Notes under the pieces: model-generated
What the model was told of the DNA's origin: nothing
What the model saw: only the letters and a program-made list of their open reading frames with translations
Databases searched by the model: none
Shown here: positions 27,088 through 35,715 of the stretch, piece after piece
Position numbering within the stretch: the first letter of the stretch is position 1
How the letters are laid out: each line of letters opens with the position of its first letter
DNA from: Imhoffiella purpurea
GTDB taxonomy: Bacteria; Pseudomonadota; Gammaproteobacteria; Chromatiales; Chromatiaceae
Direction: 5' to 3'
DNA: 64,000 nucleotides
Assembly (NCBI RefSeq): GCF_000585215.1
Contig: NZ_AONC01000021.1
Location: forward strand, 50,814-114,813
Translations under genes and position numbers: made by a program

Positions 27088-29235
27088 ATGCAGTCGTTTC
27101 GTCCCTCCCATACCGCCCAGGCCGTGGCCCTGGCACTCTTGAGCCTGACCGGCTCCGCGACGCGATCGGCGCTCGGCGCATCGAGCACGCCCACGCTTCC
27201 GGAGGTGCTGGTCATCTCCCAGACGGATCTGGACGAAGGCTCGGCCGAGACCGGCTACCGCACCGTCACGGCCACCGCAGGTCCCCTCGGGCGCATCCCG
27301 CTCCAGGACACGCCCTATTCGATCAACGTGACCCCGAGCGCGCTGTTCGAGAACCGCGCCGCCCACACGGTCTCGGACGCGCTCAAGACCAATCCGACCG
27401 TGGCCACCCTGATGGAGCCGACCGGCTACTCGACCCTGTCGCGGGTGATGATCCGCGGCTTCACGGCGGCGGATCAGAGCGACATGCGCGACGGTCTGGT
27501 CGATCGCAGCTTCACCTATGTGCCGCTCGAGAACGTGGAGCGCATCGAGGTGCTCAACGGTCTCTCGGGTTTCCTCTACGGCTTCTCCTCGCTGGGCGGA
27601 TCGCTGAACTACGTCGGCAAGCAGCCGACCGAGGAGCTCATGGCCAGCGCGGCGGTCGGCCGATACGGCAGCGGGATCAATTACCTGCATGCCGACGCAG
27701 GGGGACCGATCGATGCCGAGGGACGCTGGGGATTCCGGGTGAACGCCTATGGCGAGACCGGCGGCGGCTATATCGAGGGCAACGAGCAGGAGCGCACCCT
27801 GGCGTCCGCCGTCCTCTCCTACGCCCTGACGCCGGACACCCTCGTGCGCGCCGACGTCTGGCACCAGGAGCTCTCGATGCAGGGCATCCAGACCTACATC
27901 GGCCTGGCGAAAGGGGTCCCGGTGCCGGATGCCTCCGACTTCGACCCCGAGACCCAGTACGGGCAGGACTGGACCTACAACAAGTCCGGCAAGACGCTGG
28001 CGGGGCTCTCGGTCGAGTCGGCCCTCACCGATGCGCTCAAGCTGCGCACCGCCTACCGCTACGGCGAGATGTGGCGCGAGTATCAGTTCGTCGGCGCCAC
28101 GCTCACCGACACCCGGGGCAACTACAGCGAGAAGCTGACCAAGAGCCCGCGCCAGGTCGAGCGCACCCATGCCTACTACGCCCTGATGGACGCCGAGTTC
28201 GCGACCGGCGCCATCGATCACAGCCTCACCTTCGGCTTCACCGGGACCAGCTACGTCTACACCCGGGGCAACGACATCAGCCTGACCCTCGGCGACTCCA
28301 ACATCGACGCCAGGGTCGAGTATGCCGACCCGGAGCTCGTCGCCGGTCCGACCAACGTCTGGTACGCCCAGGACTTCCGCAACTGGGTGATCGGCGACCG
28401 CATCGAATTCAGCGACGCCTGGTCGGCCCTGATCGGCGTCACCCGCGCCGGCATCCGGCTGCACCGCTGGGGCGAGGGCTCGGCGCTCTCGCGCTCGGAC
28501 TACGCGCAGCATCAGGTGACGCCGAGCTATGCGCTCATGTTCAAGCCGATCCCGAGCGTCACCACCTACGCCTCCTATATCGAGGGGGTCACCAATGGCG
28601 GCTCGGCCCCCAGCGGCGCCGCCAACGCCTACGAGATCCTGGATCCCAGCGTCGCCGAGCAGTACGAGCTCGGCGCCAAGGCCAGCCTCGGCGGCATGGA
28701 GCTGACCGCCGCGCTCTTCCGCATCGATCAGGTCAACGCCTATCTCGATCCGTCCGACAACGTCTACAAGCAGGACGGCCGCGAGGTCCACGAGGGCATC
28801 GAGCTGACCGCCACCGGCAAGCTCACCGACCGTCTGACCCTGGTCGGCGGATTCACCCTCATGAACGCCGAGGTCACCAAGGCGGAGAACGACCCCTCGA
28901 TCGAGGGCAAGACCCCGGTCAACGTTCCGGAGCGCCAGGCCCGGCTCTATCTCGAATACGGCCTGCCCCAGGTCGCCGGACTCACCCTGACCGGCGGGCT
29001 CAACTACTCGGGCGAGCGCCCCGTCGACGCGGCCAATACGGACGCGCTCGACGGCGCCACCACCGTCGATCTCGGGCTGCGCTACGAGACCCGCGCCGGC
29101 GGTCGCGGCCTCGCCCTCAATCTCAACGTCAGCAATGTCTTCGACACGGACTACTGGAGCTATTACCGTTCCGGCGACGGACTGCTGCTGGGCGCGCCGC
29201 GCCTGGTCGCGCTCACCGCCAAGGTCTATCTCTGA
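27088..29235 (+). CDS. TonB-dependent outer-membrane receptor 1 (FhuE/FpvA-like)
   Basis: 715-aa receptor. A signal peptide covers about residues 1-30; a TonB-box-like LPEVLVIS follows near residue 37. The plug domain (about 60-190) has IPLQDTPYSINVTPSALF and VERIEVLNGLSGFLYG as in hydroxamate/mixed siderophore receptors; the rest is a 22-strand-type barrel ending LVALTAKVYL rather than in the usual Phe. GAGGAG precedes ATG 27088; the in-frame region upstream is promoter. The stop overlaps the next ATG (TGATG). Under VnfA-type control it probably imports a vanadium- or metal-loaded chelator. Confidence 0.93.
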   Translation: MQSFRPSHTAQAVALALLSLTGSATRSALGASSTPTLPEVLVISQTDLDEGSAETGYRTVTATAGPLGRIPLQDTPYSINVTPSALFENRAAHTVSDALKTNPTVATLMEPTGYSTLSRVMIRGFTAADQSDMRDGLVDRSFTYVPLENVERIEVLNGLSGFLYGFSSLGGSLNYVGKQPTEELMASAAVGRYGSGINYLHADAGGPIDAEGRWGFRVNAYGETGGGYIEGNEQERTLASAVLSYALTPDTLVRADVWHQELSMQGIQTYIGLAKGVPVPDASDFDPETQYGQDWTYNKSGKTLAGLSVESALTDALKLRTAYRYGEMWREYQFVGATLTDTRGNYSEKLTKSPRQVERTHAYYALMDAEFATGAIDHSLTFGFTGTSYVYTRGNDISLTLGDSNIDARVEYADPELVAGPTNVWYAQDFRNWVIGDRIEFSDAWSALIGVTRAGIRLHRWGEGSALSRSDYAQHQVTPSYALMFKPIPSVTTYASYIEGVTNGGSAPSGAANAYEILDPSVAEQYELGAKASLGGMELTAALFRIDQVNAYLDPSDNVYKQDGREVHEGIELTATGKLTDRLTLVGGFTLMNAEVTKAENDPSIEGKTPVNVPERQARLYLEYGLPQVAGLTLTGGLNYSGERPVDAANTDALDGATTVDLGLRYETRAGGRGLALNLNVSNVFDTDYWSYYRSGDGLLLGAPRLVALTAKVYL

Positions 29236-30320
29236 TGCGCCGATCCGGCATCGCCCTGCTGCTCGCGGGCCTGCTCGCGGGCTGCGGCCCCGAGACGCCG
29301 CCGCCAGCCGCCGGTCCGACGCGGCTGGTGGTGGACATGGCGGGCCAAACGGTCGCGGTTCCGCAACGCGTCGAGCGCATCGGCTGTCTCGAGGTGCTCT
29401 GCTACGAGAAGCTCTTCCTGCTCGGGGCGGCGGACCGAATCGCCATGATGACCCGCACCGACGCCCCCTGGATGCGCCGGACCAATCCGGCGCTCGGGCG
29501 CATCCAGCAGCTCGCCTCGGATCCCGTGATCGAGGAGCTGCTGCGCCGGCGTCTGGACGTGGTCTTCCACACCACCGGCTATCCGGAGGCCGGCAAGATC
29601 GCCAGACTGGCCGTCATGGGCATCCCGACCCTGGTCTCCCAGACCATGGGACGCGACCACCCCGAGGACATCGACGCCTTCGTCGCCTCGCGCGACCGCA
29701 TGCTGAGGCTGTTCGCCACGGTGCTGGGTCCGGACTACGCGGCCCGCGCCGAGGACTGGTGCGACTACCACCACCGCATGGTCGAGATGGTGCGCGCGCG
29801 CACCGAGCGGATCCCGCCCGCCGAGCGGGTGCGACTCTTCCACGTCCGCGGACCCGCGGCGACCGACACCCAGGGGCTGGGTTCCAACACCTACTGGTAC
29901 GGCGAGATCGCCGGCGCCGACATGATCGTCAGGCACAGCCCGCTGATCGGCAAGGGCACGCTCTCGCTCGAGGAGATCCTCAAATGGGATCCCCAGGTCG
30001 TCAACGTCGGTCGCTTCTACTCGGCCGACCTGGTGACCCGTGACCCGCGCTGGGTCCGGGTGACGGCGGTGCGCGAGGGACGCGTGCGCGAGCTGCCCGA
30101 GGGCGTCTTCTACTGGGACGGCTCGACCGAGGGCGTGCTGCTCATGCTCTATCTCGCCAAGGAGCTCTATCCGGAGCGTTTCGCCGATCTCGACCTGCGC
30201 GCCGAGATCCGCGGCTACTACGCCCGGTTCTACCGTTACGCCCTGAGCGACACCGAGCTGGATTTGATGCTCCAGGGCAAGGGACCGGACGGACGGCGTC
30301 GAAACCGCATGCGGAACTGA
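29235..30320 (+). CDS. Lipoprotein periplasmic binding protein (TroA/BtuF-like fold), coupled to receptor 1
   Basis: 361-aa protein with a lipobox (LLAGLLAGCGPE, Cys about 19). The mature part follows the class III binding-protein plan: TRLVVDMAGQTVAVPQRVERI at the start, then two lobes joined by a long helix (EDIDAFVASRDRMLRLFATVL). It is translationally coupled to the receptor gene. Such proteins hand a substrate to FecCD-type permeases; the only one in the window is at 18.8 kb under the same promoter type. Relation to MolA-type oxyanion binders is possible but not decided by sequence reading. Confidence 0.88.
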   Translation: MRRSGIALLLAGLLAGCGPETPPPAAGPTRLVVDMAGQTVAVPQRVERIGCLEVLCYEKLFLLGAADRIAMMTRTDAPWMRRTNPALGRIQQLASDPVIEELLRRRLDVVFHTTGYPEAGKIARLAVMGIPTLVSQTMGRDHPEDIDAFVASRDRMLRLFATVLGPDYAARAEDWCDYHHRMVEMVRARTERIPPAERVRLFHVRGPAATDTQGLGSNTYWYGEIAGADMIVRHSPLIGKGTLSLEEILKWDPQVVNVGRFYSADLVTRDPRWVRVTAVREGRVRELPEGVFYWDGSTEGVLLMLYLAKELYPERFADLDLRAEIRGYYARFYRYALSDTELDLMLQGKGPDGRRRNRMRN

Positions 30321-30412
30321 GGATGGCGACCGCCGGAGTACGGCCGGCGGCGGCGCACCCCAGCGGGGGCCGGTTCCGGTCAACCGGGCATTGCATGGGA
30401 CCCGGCACGCGC

Positions 30413-30456
30413 GTACCGGCCCGAGCACGACGGCCCTCCCCCGTTCCCCGACGAAC
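30413..30456. promoter_or_regulatory. VnfA-type site(s) upstream of second TonB receptor
   Basis: GTTCCCCGACGAAC (30443-30456) is an exact GTTC-N6-GAAC dyad about 100 bp before the sigma-54 promoter. GTACCGGCCCGAGC (30413-30426) is a one-mismatch companion. Confidence 0.65.
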
Positions 30457-30550
30457 GCGTCAAACCTCTCCAATCCCATCGATCGGCCCCCATGCCGGCC
30501 ATCCAGGTACCTTTCTGGCATTGCGTTCCTCGCCGTACGCCGGTCGGCAC

Positions 30551-30565
30551 TGGCATGGGGCTTGC
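30551..30565 (+). promoter_or_regulatory. Sigma-54 promoter of second TonB receptor operon
   Basis: TGGCATGGGGCTTGC, GG-N10-GC spacing and near-consensus in both elements, 54 bp before the receptor ATG. Confidence 0.85.
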
Positions 30566-30619
30566 CATTCAACCAAAGGGCCAGTGTGGCCCGAAGGTCC
30601 ATTTGGCAGAGGAATCGAG

Positions 30620-32683
30620 ATGATACGGAAGAACCCTGCAGTATTCCTGCTGGCAGCCGCGCACCTGCTGCCCTGCCGGCCGGTCTGGGCGGCGGCCGGG
30701 GAGCCGACGCTCCCGATCGTCCTGGTCGAGGACGGGGGCGACGGAGCGGCGGCGGCCGAGCCCGCCTACAGCCGGCTCGCGCTCCCGGAGAGCGTCGAGG
30801 CGGTGCAGACGCTCACCCGCGAGGACATCGAGAAGATCCGCCCGCGCGACGTCTACGACCTGATCGAGAACGCCCCGGGCATGAGCATCATGCGCCAGGG
30901 GGCGCGGGTCCATAACTTCGCCTTCAGCCGCGGGGACGACGTCGGCATCATTCTCGACGGGGTCTATCTGACCCAGACCGAGGCCCGGCGGGTGCTCGGC
31001 GATCTGCAGCCGGAGCTGATCGAGTCGATCCGCTTCGTGCGCGACTCGACCGTGCTGACCATCGCGCCGCTGACCGGCTTCGGCTCGGCCTCGGCCGGGG
31101 CGCCCAATCAGGGCTTCATCCTCATAAGCACCCGCCGCTCCGTCCCCGACGGAAGGCACGCGGAGCTGCGTGGCAGCTACGCCACCTACGACACCTGGAA
31201 GGTCAGCGGCTTCGCCTCCCAGTCCTGGCTGGACGGACGCGCCCGGATCGGCGCCGGCTACCAGCACACCGCCTCCGAGGGCAAGTCGGACTGGCACAAC
31301 GGCTACAACGGCAACAGCTTTCTGGTCAACGGCGGCTACCGGGACCAGCGCTTCGAGGCCGCCGCCTCGCTCTACGTCAACCGCGCCTCGCGCGACATCC
31401 AGCGGGCCATGGGCACCTACACCGGCAGGACCGGCTACCCCGTCAGCGGCCCGACCCCGAACGGCGTTCTGGACAAGAACGTCTGGGAGTACGATCCCAT
31501 GGATACCGAGGTCTTCTCGGCCAGCCTGGCCCATCACTGGAACGCGGCCCACACCACCGCCCTCCTCTATGGCTGGACCGAGGCCGAGGGGACCCGCTAT
31601 CCCTACACCACGCTCTCGGACCGCTCGAGGGTGGCGGGCACCGAGGCCCGGGACTGGGCGCAGGAATGGAACCTCTCGCACACCATCGAATGGGGCGCCA
31701 ACACCCTCAAGGTCGGCGCCCAGAGCCTGAACTGGTACCAGCTCACGGAGGGTCAGGAGACGGCCCGGCGCGAGAAGCTCTACGGCTACTATGTCACCGA
31801 CGAATACCGCATCGCCCCGGACTGGACGCTCGATCTGGCGCTGCGGACCGACCGCAAGAAGATCGTCAAGGGCGGAGAGAAGTATCTCTCCAGCGGCAGG
31901 GAGGTCCGGCTCGACGACGGCGACTGGAGCGACGATGCCTTCGCGGTGTCGGTGGGCGCGGCCTGGCAGATCGATGCCGTCTTTCGGGTCTCGGCGCGGT
32001 ACTCCTACAACCGCACCCCGACCCCGGACGTGCTGACCACGATCGACGACGCCTCGCTGGCGGACGAGGTCCGCAGCCGCTACGAGCTGGGCCTGGAGGC
32101 CGACGTCAGCCGCGCCTTCAAGGCGACCCTGACCCCCTTCTACTACGACATCCAGGACGCCAAGGTCTCCGCCGGAACCCTGACCGAGGACGCCAACGGC
32201 GATCCCATCATCGATCCGAGCACCGGCGAGGAGACCAGCATCACCCTCTACGACGCGGCCAACCGCATCCGCAAGGGCCTGGAGCTGAGTCTCTCGGGCC
32301 GGCTCGCCAACGACGCACTCGGCTACGAGCTCGGCTGGACCACCTTCACCGACAATGCCGAAGACGGCGAGCACGGCACCGAATTTCCGGACAACAAGTA
32401 CAGCGCCCGGCTCAACTGGCGCCAAGGCCCCTGGGACAGCACCCTGAGTCTGCTGAAGGTCGATCCCTATCTGAGCTACGGCTACACCGTGGGCGACTTC
32501 ACCACGGTCAACCTGAGCGTGGCACGCCGCTTCGACCGGGGCATCACCCTCACAGTCTACGGCCAGAACCTCACCGACGAGCAGTACGGGACCAACAACA
32601 AGGGCTATCCGGCCAGGGCCAACTGGGGCGTGCTGCGCGACGTGGGCGCGACCTATGGCGTCGAAGTGGCGGTGGTGTTCTGA
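30620..32683 (+). CDS. TonB-dependent outer-membrane receptor 2
   Basis: 687-aa receptor distinct from receptor 1. Signal peptide about 1-26 (ending PVWAAA), TonB-box-like LPIVLVE near 32, plug domain about 50-170 (VQTLTREDIEKIRPRDVYDLIEN; GIILDGVYL), barrel to a C-terminal Phe (YGVEVAVVF). AGAGGA precedes ATG 30620. It has its own sigma-54 promoter and activator sites although the preceding gene ends only 300 bp upstream, so the two receptor units can be transcribed separately. The next gene overlaps its stop. Confidence 0.93.
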   Translation: MIRKNPAVFLLAAAHLLPCRPVWAAAGEPTLPIVLVEDGGDGAAAAEPAYSRLALPESVEAVQTLTREDIEKIRPRDVYDLIENAPGMSIMRQGARVHNFAFSRGDDVGIILDGVYLTQTEARRVLGDLQPELIESIRFVRDSTVLTIAPLTGFGSASAGAPNQGFILISTRRSVPDGRHAELRGSYATYDTWKVSGFASQSWLDGRARIGAGYQHTASEGKSDWHNGYNGNSFLVNGGYRDQRFEAAASLYVNRASRDIQRAMGTYTGRTGYPVSGPTPNGVLDKNVWEYDPMDTEVFSASLAHHWNAAHTTALLYGWTEAEGTRYPYTTLSDRSRVAGTEARDWAQEWNLSHTIEWGANTLKVGAQSLNWYQLTEGQETARREKLYGYYVTDEYRIAPDWTLDLALRTDRKKIVKGGEKYLSSGREVRLDDGDWSDDAFAVSVGAAWQIDAVFRVSARYSYNRTPTPDVLTTIDDASLADEVRSRYELGLEADVSRAFKATLTPFYYDIQDAKVSAGTLTEDANGDPIIDPSTGEETSITLYDAANRIRKGLELSLSGRLANDALGYELGWTTFTDNAEDGEHGTEFPDNKYSARLNWRQGPWDSTLSLLKVDPYLSYGYTVGDFTTVNLSVARRFDRGITLTVYGQNLTDEQYGTNNKGYPARANWGVLRDVGATYGVEVAVVF

Positions 32684-33729
32684 TGATGAGAAGCCATCCC
32701 ATCCTCGAGATCGCAACCCTGGCCATGGCCTGTCTCTTCGCCGGCTCCGCCCTCGCCGAGCGCCAGATCACCGACATGGCCGGCCGCCAGGTGACCCTTC
32801 CGGATGCGGTCCACAAGGTCTACGCCGTGGGCCACACCATCCCCCTCGTCGGCGCCATGGCCCCCGACCTGCTGGCCAATACCTATCGCCTGCCGGAGGC
32901 CGCGCGGCCGCTGCTGGCGCCGGTATTCTTCGAGGGCAAGAGCACGCCCAACGCCGGCATCCGCTTCTCCGACGAGGAGGTGGTCCGCATGGCGCCGGAT
33001 CTGATCCTGATGGAGGCGGTGCCGGGTGCCCCGGAACGCGCCGATCGGCTGCAGAAACGGATCGGCGCGCCGCTGATCCTGGTCGAGCAGGACATGCTCC
33101 GCTACAAGGAGACCTTCTCCTTTCTCGGCGAGGTGCTGCGGCGCCCCGAGCAGGCCCGGGCGATGACCGACTTCGTCGCGCGCTATCTGGATCCCATCCG
33201 CGAGGTGGCCCGGACCATCCCGCCGGACCGGCGGGTGCGGGTCTACTACGCCGAGGGGCCGGACGGGCTCTCCACCAACCCGGCCGGCTCCAGCCATACG
33301 CAGCTGCTGGACTTCGTCGGCGCGGCCAATGTGGCGCGGGTGACCAATGCGCCGGACGAGGGCATGAGCGCCGTGTCCCTGGAGCAGATCTATCTGTGGC
33401 AGCCGGACATGATCCTGGTCTGGACGCCGGCCGCGGACCGGCTCACCACCTGGCGGACCATCGTCGAGGACCCGCTCTGGCAGCGGATCGCGGCCGTCCG
33501 CAACGGCAAGGTGGTCCAGATCCCCTGGCTGCCCTTCAGCTGGATGGACCGCCCGCCCGGCACCAACCGCATCCTCGGCGCCTTCTGGCTGGCGGAGCTG
33601 CTCTATCCGGACCGGTTCGACATCGATCTGGTGGCGGTGACCCGGGAGTATTTCGCCACCTTCTATCACCGGGAGATCTCGGAGGAGGACGTGAAGGCCC
33701 TGCTGGCGCTGGCGCACCCGGCGTCCTGA
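32683..33729 (+). CDS. Periplasmic binding protein (MolA/BtuF-like), coupled to receptor 2
   Basis: 348-aa secreted binding protein: Sec signal about 1-26 (ACLFAGSALAE), then RQITDMAGRQVTLPDAVHKVYAVGHT, the usual opening of class III binding proteins. Start codons ATG 32683 and 32686 are adjacent; the first overlaps the receptor stop (TGATGATG). The GHTIPLVGAMAPDLLANTY segment and the VEQDMLRYKETFSFLGEVL helix match the group that includes MolA-like oxyanion binders as well as metal-chelate binders. Likely delivers its ligand to the ABC transporter at 18.8-20.6 kb. Confidence 0.88.
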   Translation: MMRSHPILEIATLAMACLFAGSALAERQITDMAGRQVTLPDAVHKVYAVGHTIPLVGAMAPDLLANTYRLPEAARPLLAPVFFEGKSTPNAGIRFSDEEVVRMAPDLILMEAVPGAPERADRLQKRIGAPLILVEQDMLRYKETFSFLGEVLRRPEQARAMTDFVARYLDPIREVARTIPPDRRVRVYYAEGPDGLSTNPAGSSHTQLLDFVGAANVARVTNAPDEGMSAVSLEQIYLWQPDMILVWTPAADRLTTWRTIVEDPLWQRIAAVRNGKVVQIPWLPFSWMDRPPGTNRILGAFWLAELLYPDRFDIDLVAVTREYFATFYHREISEEDVKALLALAHPAS

Positions 33730-33791
33730 ACCGATCCGGCATGGGCTCTGGTCTATGCTCCTTCCACGGACCCATGTCAAGGAGACGCCCC

Positions 33792-34469
33792 ATGCCGGAC
33801 CGAGAACCGCTCATCCCGAAGCACGGCGGCTACCGCAGACTCAAGGGGTTCCAGGTGGCGCAACTGGTCCATGACGTGACGCGGCGGTTCTGCGACCGCT
33901 ACATCGACCGGCGCAGCCGTACCCACGACCAGATGGTCCAGGCGGCGCGCTCCGGGGTGCAGAACATCGCCGAGGGATCGCTGGCGTCGGCGACCTCCAA
34001 GAAGATGGAGATCAAGCTGACCCAGGTGGCGCGTGCGAGTCTGGAGGAGCTGCGGCTGGACTATGAGGACTTTCTGCGGCAAGGGGGGCTGGAGCGGTTG
34101 GAGCCTGAGGATCCGGTGATGGTGCGGTTCAAGGGGCGGCGGTGTCGGACGTTGGAGGATGTGCAGGGGTGGGTGGTGGAGGAGCGGGAATTCTTCAAGG
34201 ACGAACAGGGACGGGCACGGACTGGCACAGACTCACGGACGAGCACGGACGGCTGCGCGCCTGCCATGTCCGTGTCCGTCCGTGCGCGTCCCTGTCAGTC
34301 CCTGTCCTCCGCCTGCCTGGCCGCCAACGCCGCCCTGTCCCTGATCAACCTGGCCACCTATCTCCTGGACCGCCAGGTGGCGCGTCTGGCGCGGGACTTC
34401 GAGACCCAGGGCGGCTTCACCGAGCGGCTCTACCGGGTCAGGAGCTCACGCCGCCGAGGCGGCGGCTAG
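33792..34469 (+). CDS. Four-helix-bundle (S23/IVP-like) suffix-domain protein with repeat insertion
   Basis: 225-aa protein of the four-helix-bundle family related to 23S rRNA intervening-sequence proteins: GFQVAQLVHDVTRRFCDRYID, MVQAARSGVQNIAEGSLA, SLEELRLDYEDFLRQ, and the last helix INLATYLLDRQVARL. Between helices, residues about 137-172 come from a hairpin-forming insertion of GGACGG-type repeats. AAGGAG precedes the ATG. Function unknown. Its 3' end overlaps the end of the convergent PhnD-like gene by 32 bp. Confidence 0.78.
   Translation: MPDREPLIPKHGGYRRLKGFQVAQLVHDVTRRFCDRYIDRRSRTHDQMVQAARSGVQNIAEGSLASATSKKMEIKLTQVARASLEELRLDYEDFLRQGGLERLEPEDPVMVRFKGRRCRTLEDVQGWVVEEREFFKDEQGRARTGTDSRTSTDGCAPAMSVSVRARPCQSLSSACLAANAALSLINLATYLLDRQVARLARDFETQGGFTERLYRVRSSRRRGGG
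34199..34312. repeat. Imperfect inverted-repeat (hairpin) insertion inside the four-helix-bundle gene
   Basis: Left arm rich in CAGGGACGGGCACGGACTGG-type units and right arm with TCCGTGTCCGTCCGTGCG and CCCTGTCAGTCCCTGTCC units pair over most of about 114 bp around a GC-rich centre (GGCTGCGCGCCTGCC). The frame stays open through it, adding a Thr/Arg/Ser-rich loop to the protein. Confidence 0.7.
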
Positions 34470-35286
34470 ACGCCCCCTCCTGTGTCGCCGGTCCTGCCGG
34501 CCGGATGCGCGCTTGGAGGATGCGCTCCATCCAGTTCCGCATCCGGTCCACGTCGGCATCCACCGCGGGGATGAAGGCATCGGCCCGATAGGCGCGCAGG
34601 GCGGCGGGGTCGCGCAGGTCTAGGAAGATCTCGCGCAGGGTCTCGCGCAGTCCCTCGGGCAGCCCCTCGCGGAAGGTCCACATATATTCCGGGATGGGCT
34701 GGGATTCGGCGAGCACCCGCACCCGCTCGCCGTCCACGCGGCCCTCGGCGAGCAGACGCCGGAAGATGGGCAGCGACAACCCGCCGGCCGCCACCTGGCG
34801 CTCGGAGACGGCCGCCGCGACCGCGTCGTGCGCGCCCAGCGAGCGGCGGACATAGTCGCGGTCCTGCGTCAGTCCGGCCTCGAGCAGCATCAGTCTCGGC
34901 ACCCAGGTGCCCGAGGTGGAAACCAGATCGCCCATGGCGATCTCGCCGCCCCGCAGCTGATCGAGGGATTCGACCGGGCTGTCCGCCGGCACGATGATGG
35001 CCGCCTGAAAGGTCGGGCCGATGCGACCACCATGGGTCGGCCGTGCGAAGGGCTCCAGATCCGCGTCGCGGCTCTGGAGGATGTAGGTTACGGGACCCAG
35101 GTAGGCCAGATCCAGCTCGCCTCGGCGCAGGGCCTCGCCCGTGGCGACGTAGTTGTGGCCGACGACCAGCTCGACCGGCCGGCCAAGCCCGCGCTCGAGA
35201 CAGAGCCGCAGCGGCTCGTTGAGACCTTCGACGACGGCGCGGGACTCGCCCGGCAGGAGTCCGCATTTGATGGGCTTGACGGTCAT
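34438..35286 (-). CDS. PhnD-like phosphate/phosphonate-type oxyanion-binding protein lacking a signal peptide
   Basis: 282-aa protein of the PhnD family: CGLLPGESRAVVEGL, GRPVELVVGHNYVATGEALRRGELDLAYLGPVTYIL, ISMGDL-like EIAMGDLVSTSGTWVPRLML. The binding-loop Ser/Thr cluster (STSGT) is intact. ATG 35286 follows GGAG; the only longer start is a TTG that adds 10 residues and still gives no signal peptide or lipobox. No PhnC/PhnE genes are near. With a VnfA-type/sigma-54 promoter in front, a cytoplasmic binder, sensor or chaperone for vanadate (a phosphate analogue) is an attractive inference. Confidence 0.85.
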   Translation of the reverse strand: MTVKPIKCGLLPGESRAVVEGLNEPLRLCLERGLGRPVELVVGHNYVATGEALRRGELDLAYLGPVTYILQSRDADLEPFARPTHGGRIGPTFQAAIIVPADSPVESLDQLRGGEIAMGDLVSTSGTWVPRLMLLEAGLTQDRDYVRRSLGAHDAVAAAVSERQVAAGGLSLPIFRRLLAEGRVDGERVRVLAESQPIPEYMWTFREGLPEGLRETLREIFLDLRDPAALRAYRADAFIPAVDADVDRMRNWMERILQARIRPAGPATQEGASSRRLGGVSS

Positions 35287-35352
35287 GAGCGCTCCGATGG
35301 CTGAGGCGGCATTCAAAACATCCTATAAACGACGACTTGGGCCGAGTCCAAC

Positions 35353-35367
35353 GCAAAGTACGTTCCA
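35353..35367 (-). promoter_or_regulatory. Sigma-54 promoter of PhnD-like gene
   Basis: On the minus strand TGGAACGTACTTTGC has GG-N10-GC spacing and a strong TTTGC -12 element, about 67 bp before the ATG. Confidence 0.75.
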
Positions 35368-35524
35368 TGCCGAGCTGGACGGTCCAGGCGCGGTCCGGCG
35401 TGGAGATGGACCGGCTCGGGCGCGCCGGGATGTACGATCGGCCTCCGGTCCCGCCCCGCCGCGAACGCTCCCGATGACGGCGCCTGCCCGCGCTGTGGTC
35501 GCTTGGGAACGAATCCCCCCCTTC

Positions 35525-35538
35525 GTTCCCAGGGGAAC
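35525..35538. promoter_or_regulatory. VnfA-type site upstream of PhnD-like gene
   Basis: GTTCCCAGGGGAAC, an exact GTTC-N6-GAAC dyad inside a longer CGTTCCC/GGGAACG repeat, about 165 bp upstream of the PhnD-gene promoter. A second inverted repeat, GGGAACGAA / TTCGTTCCC, overlaps it on the left. Confidence 0.65.
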
Positions 35539-35575
35539 GCCGATGAAGCCCCTTTCATCGCTGGCACACAATTCA

Positions 35576-35590
35576 CGGGAATGTCTTTGC
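35576..35590 (+). promoter_or_regulatory. Possible divergent sigma-54 promoter
   Basis: CGGGAATGTCTTTGC on the plus strand keeps GG-N10-GC with a good -12 element but a poor -24 element. It points towards pseudogene debris; it may be vestigial. Confidence 0.3.
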
Positions 35591-35715
35591 ACAAAGCAGT
35601 CATCCCTGGAGCCCTCATGCGCACGCCCCTGTCCCGCCGAGCCACTGCAGCCCAGGGGAGCCCCGAGGAGAGCTACCGGAGCAAGTCCCAGGAATACGTG
35701 CTCGCCATGCGCTGA

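Noticed and set aside
27027..30320. A 1097-aa open frame on the plus strand across the first receptor and binding protein
   Set aside because: Its first two thirds are a shifted, Arg/Pro/Gly-rich shadow of the TonB receptor; only the last 361 codons (from 29235) are real protein, the lipoprotein binding protein.
35540..35560. TGGCAC at 35562 as a sigma-54 -24 element on the plus strand
   Set aside because: The -24 element is perfect but the position of the -12 GC carries AC, so the GG-N10-GC rule fails.
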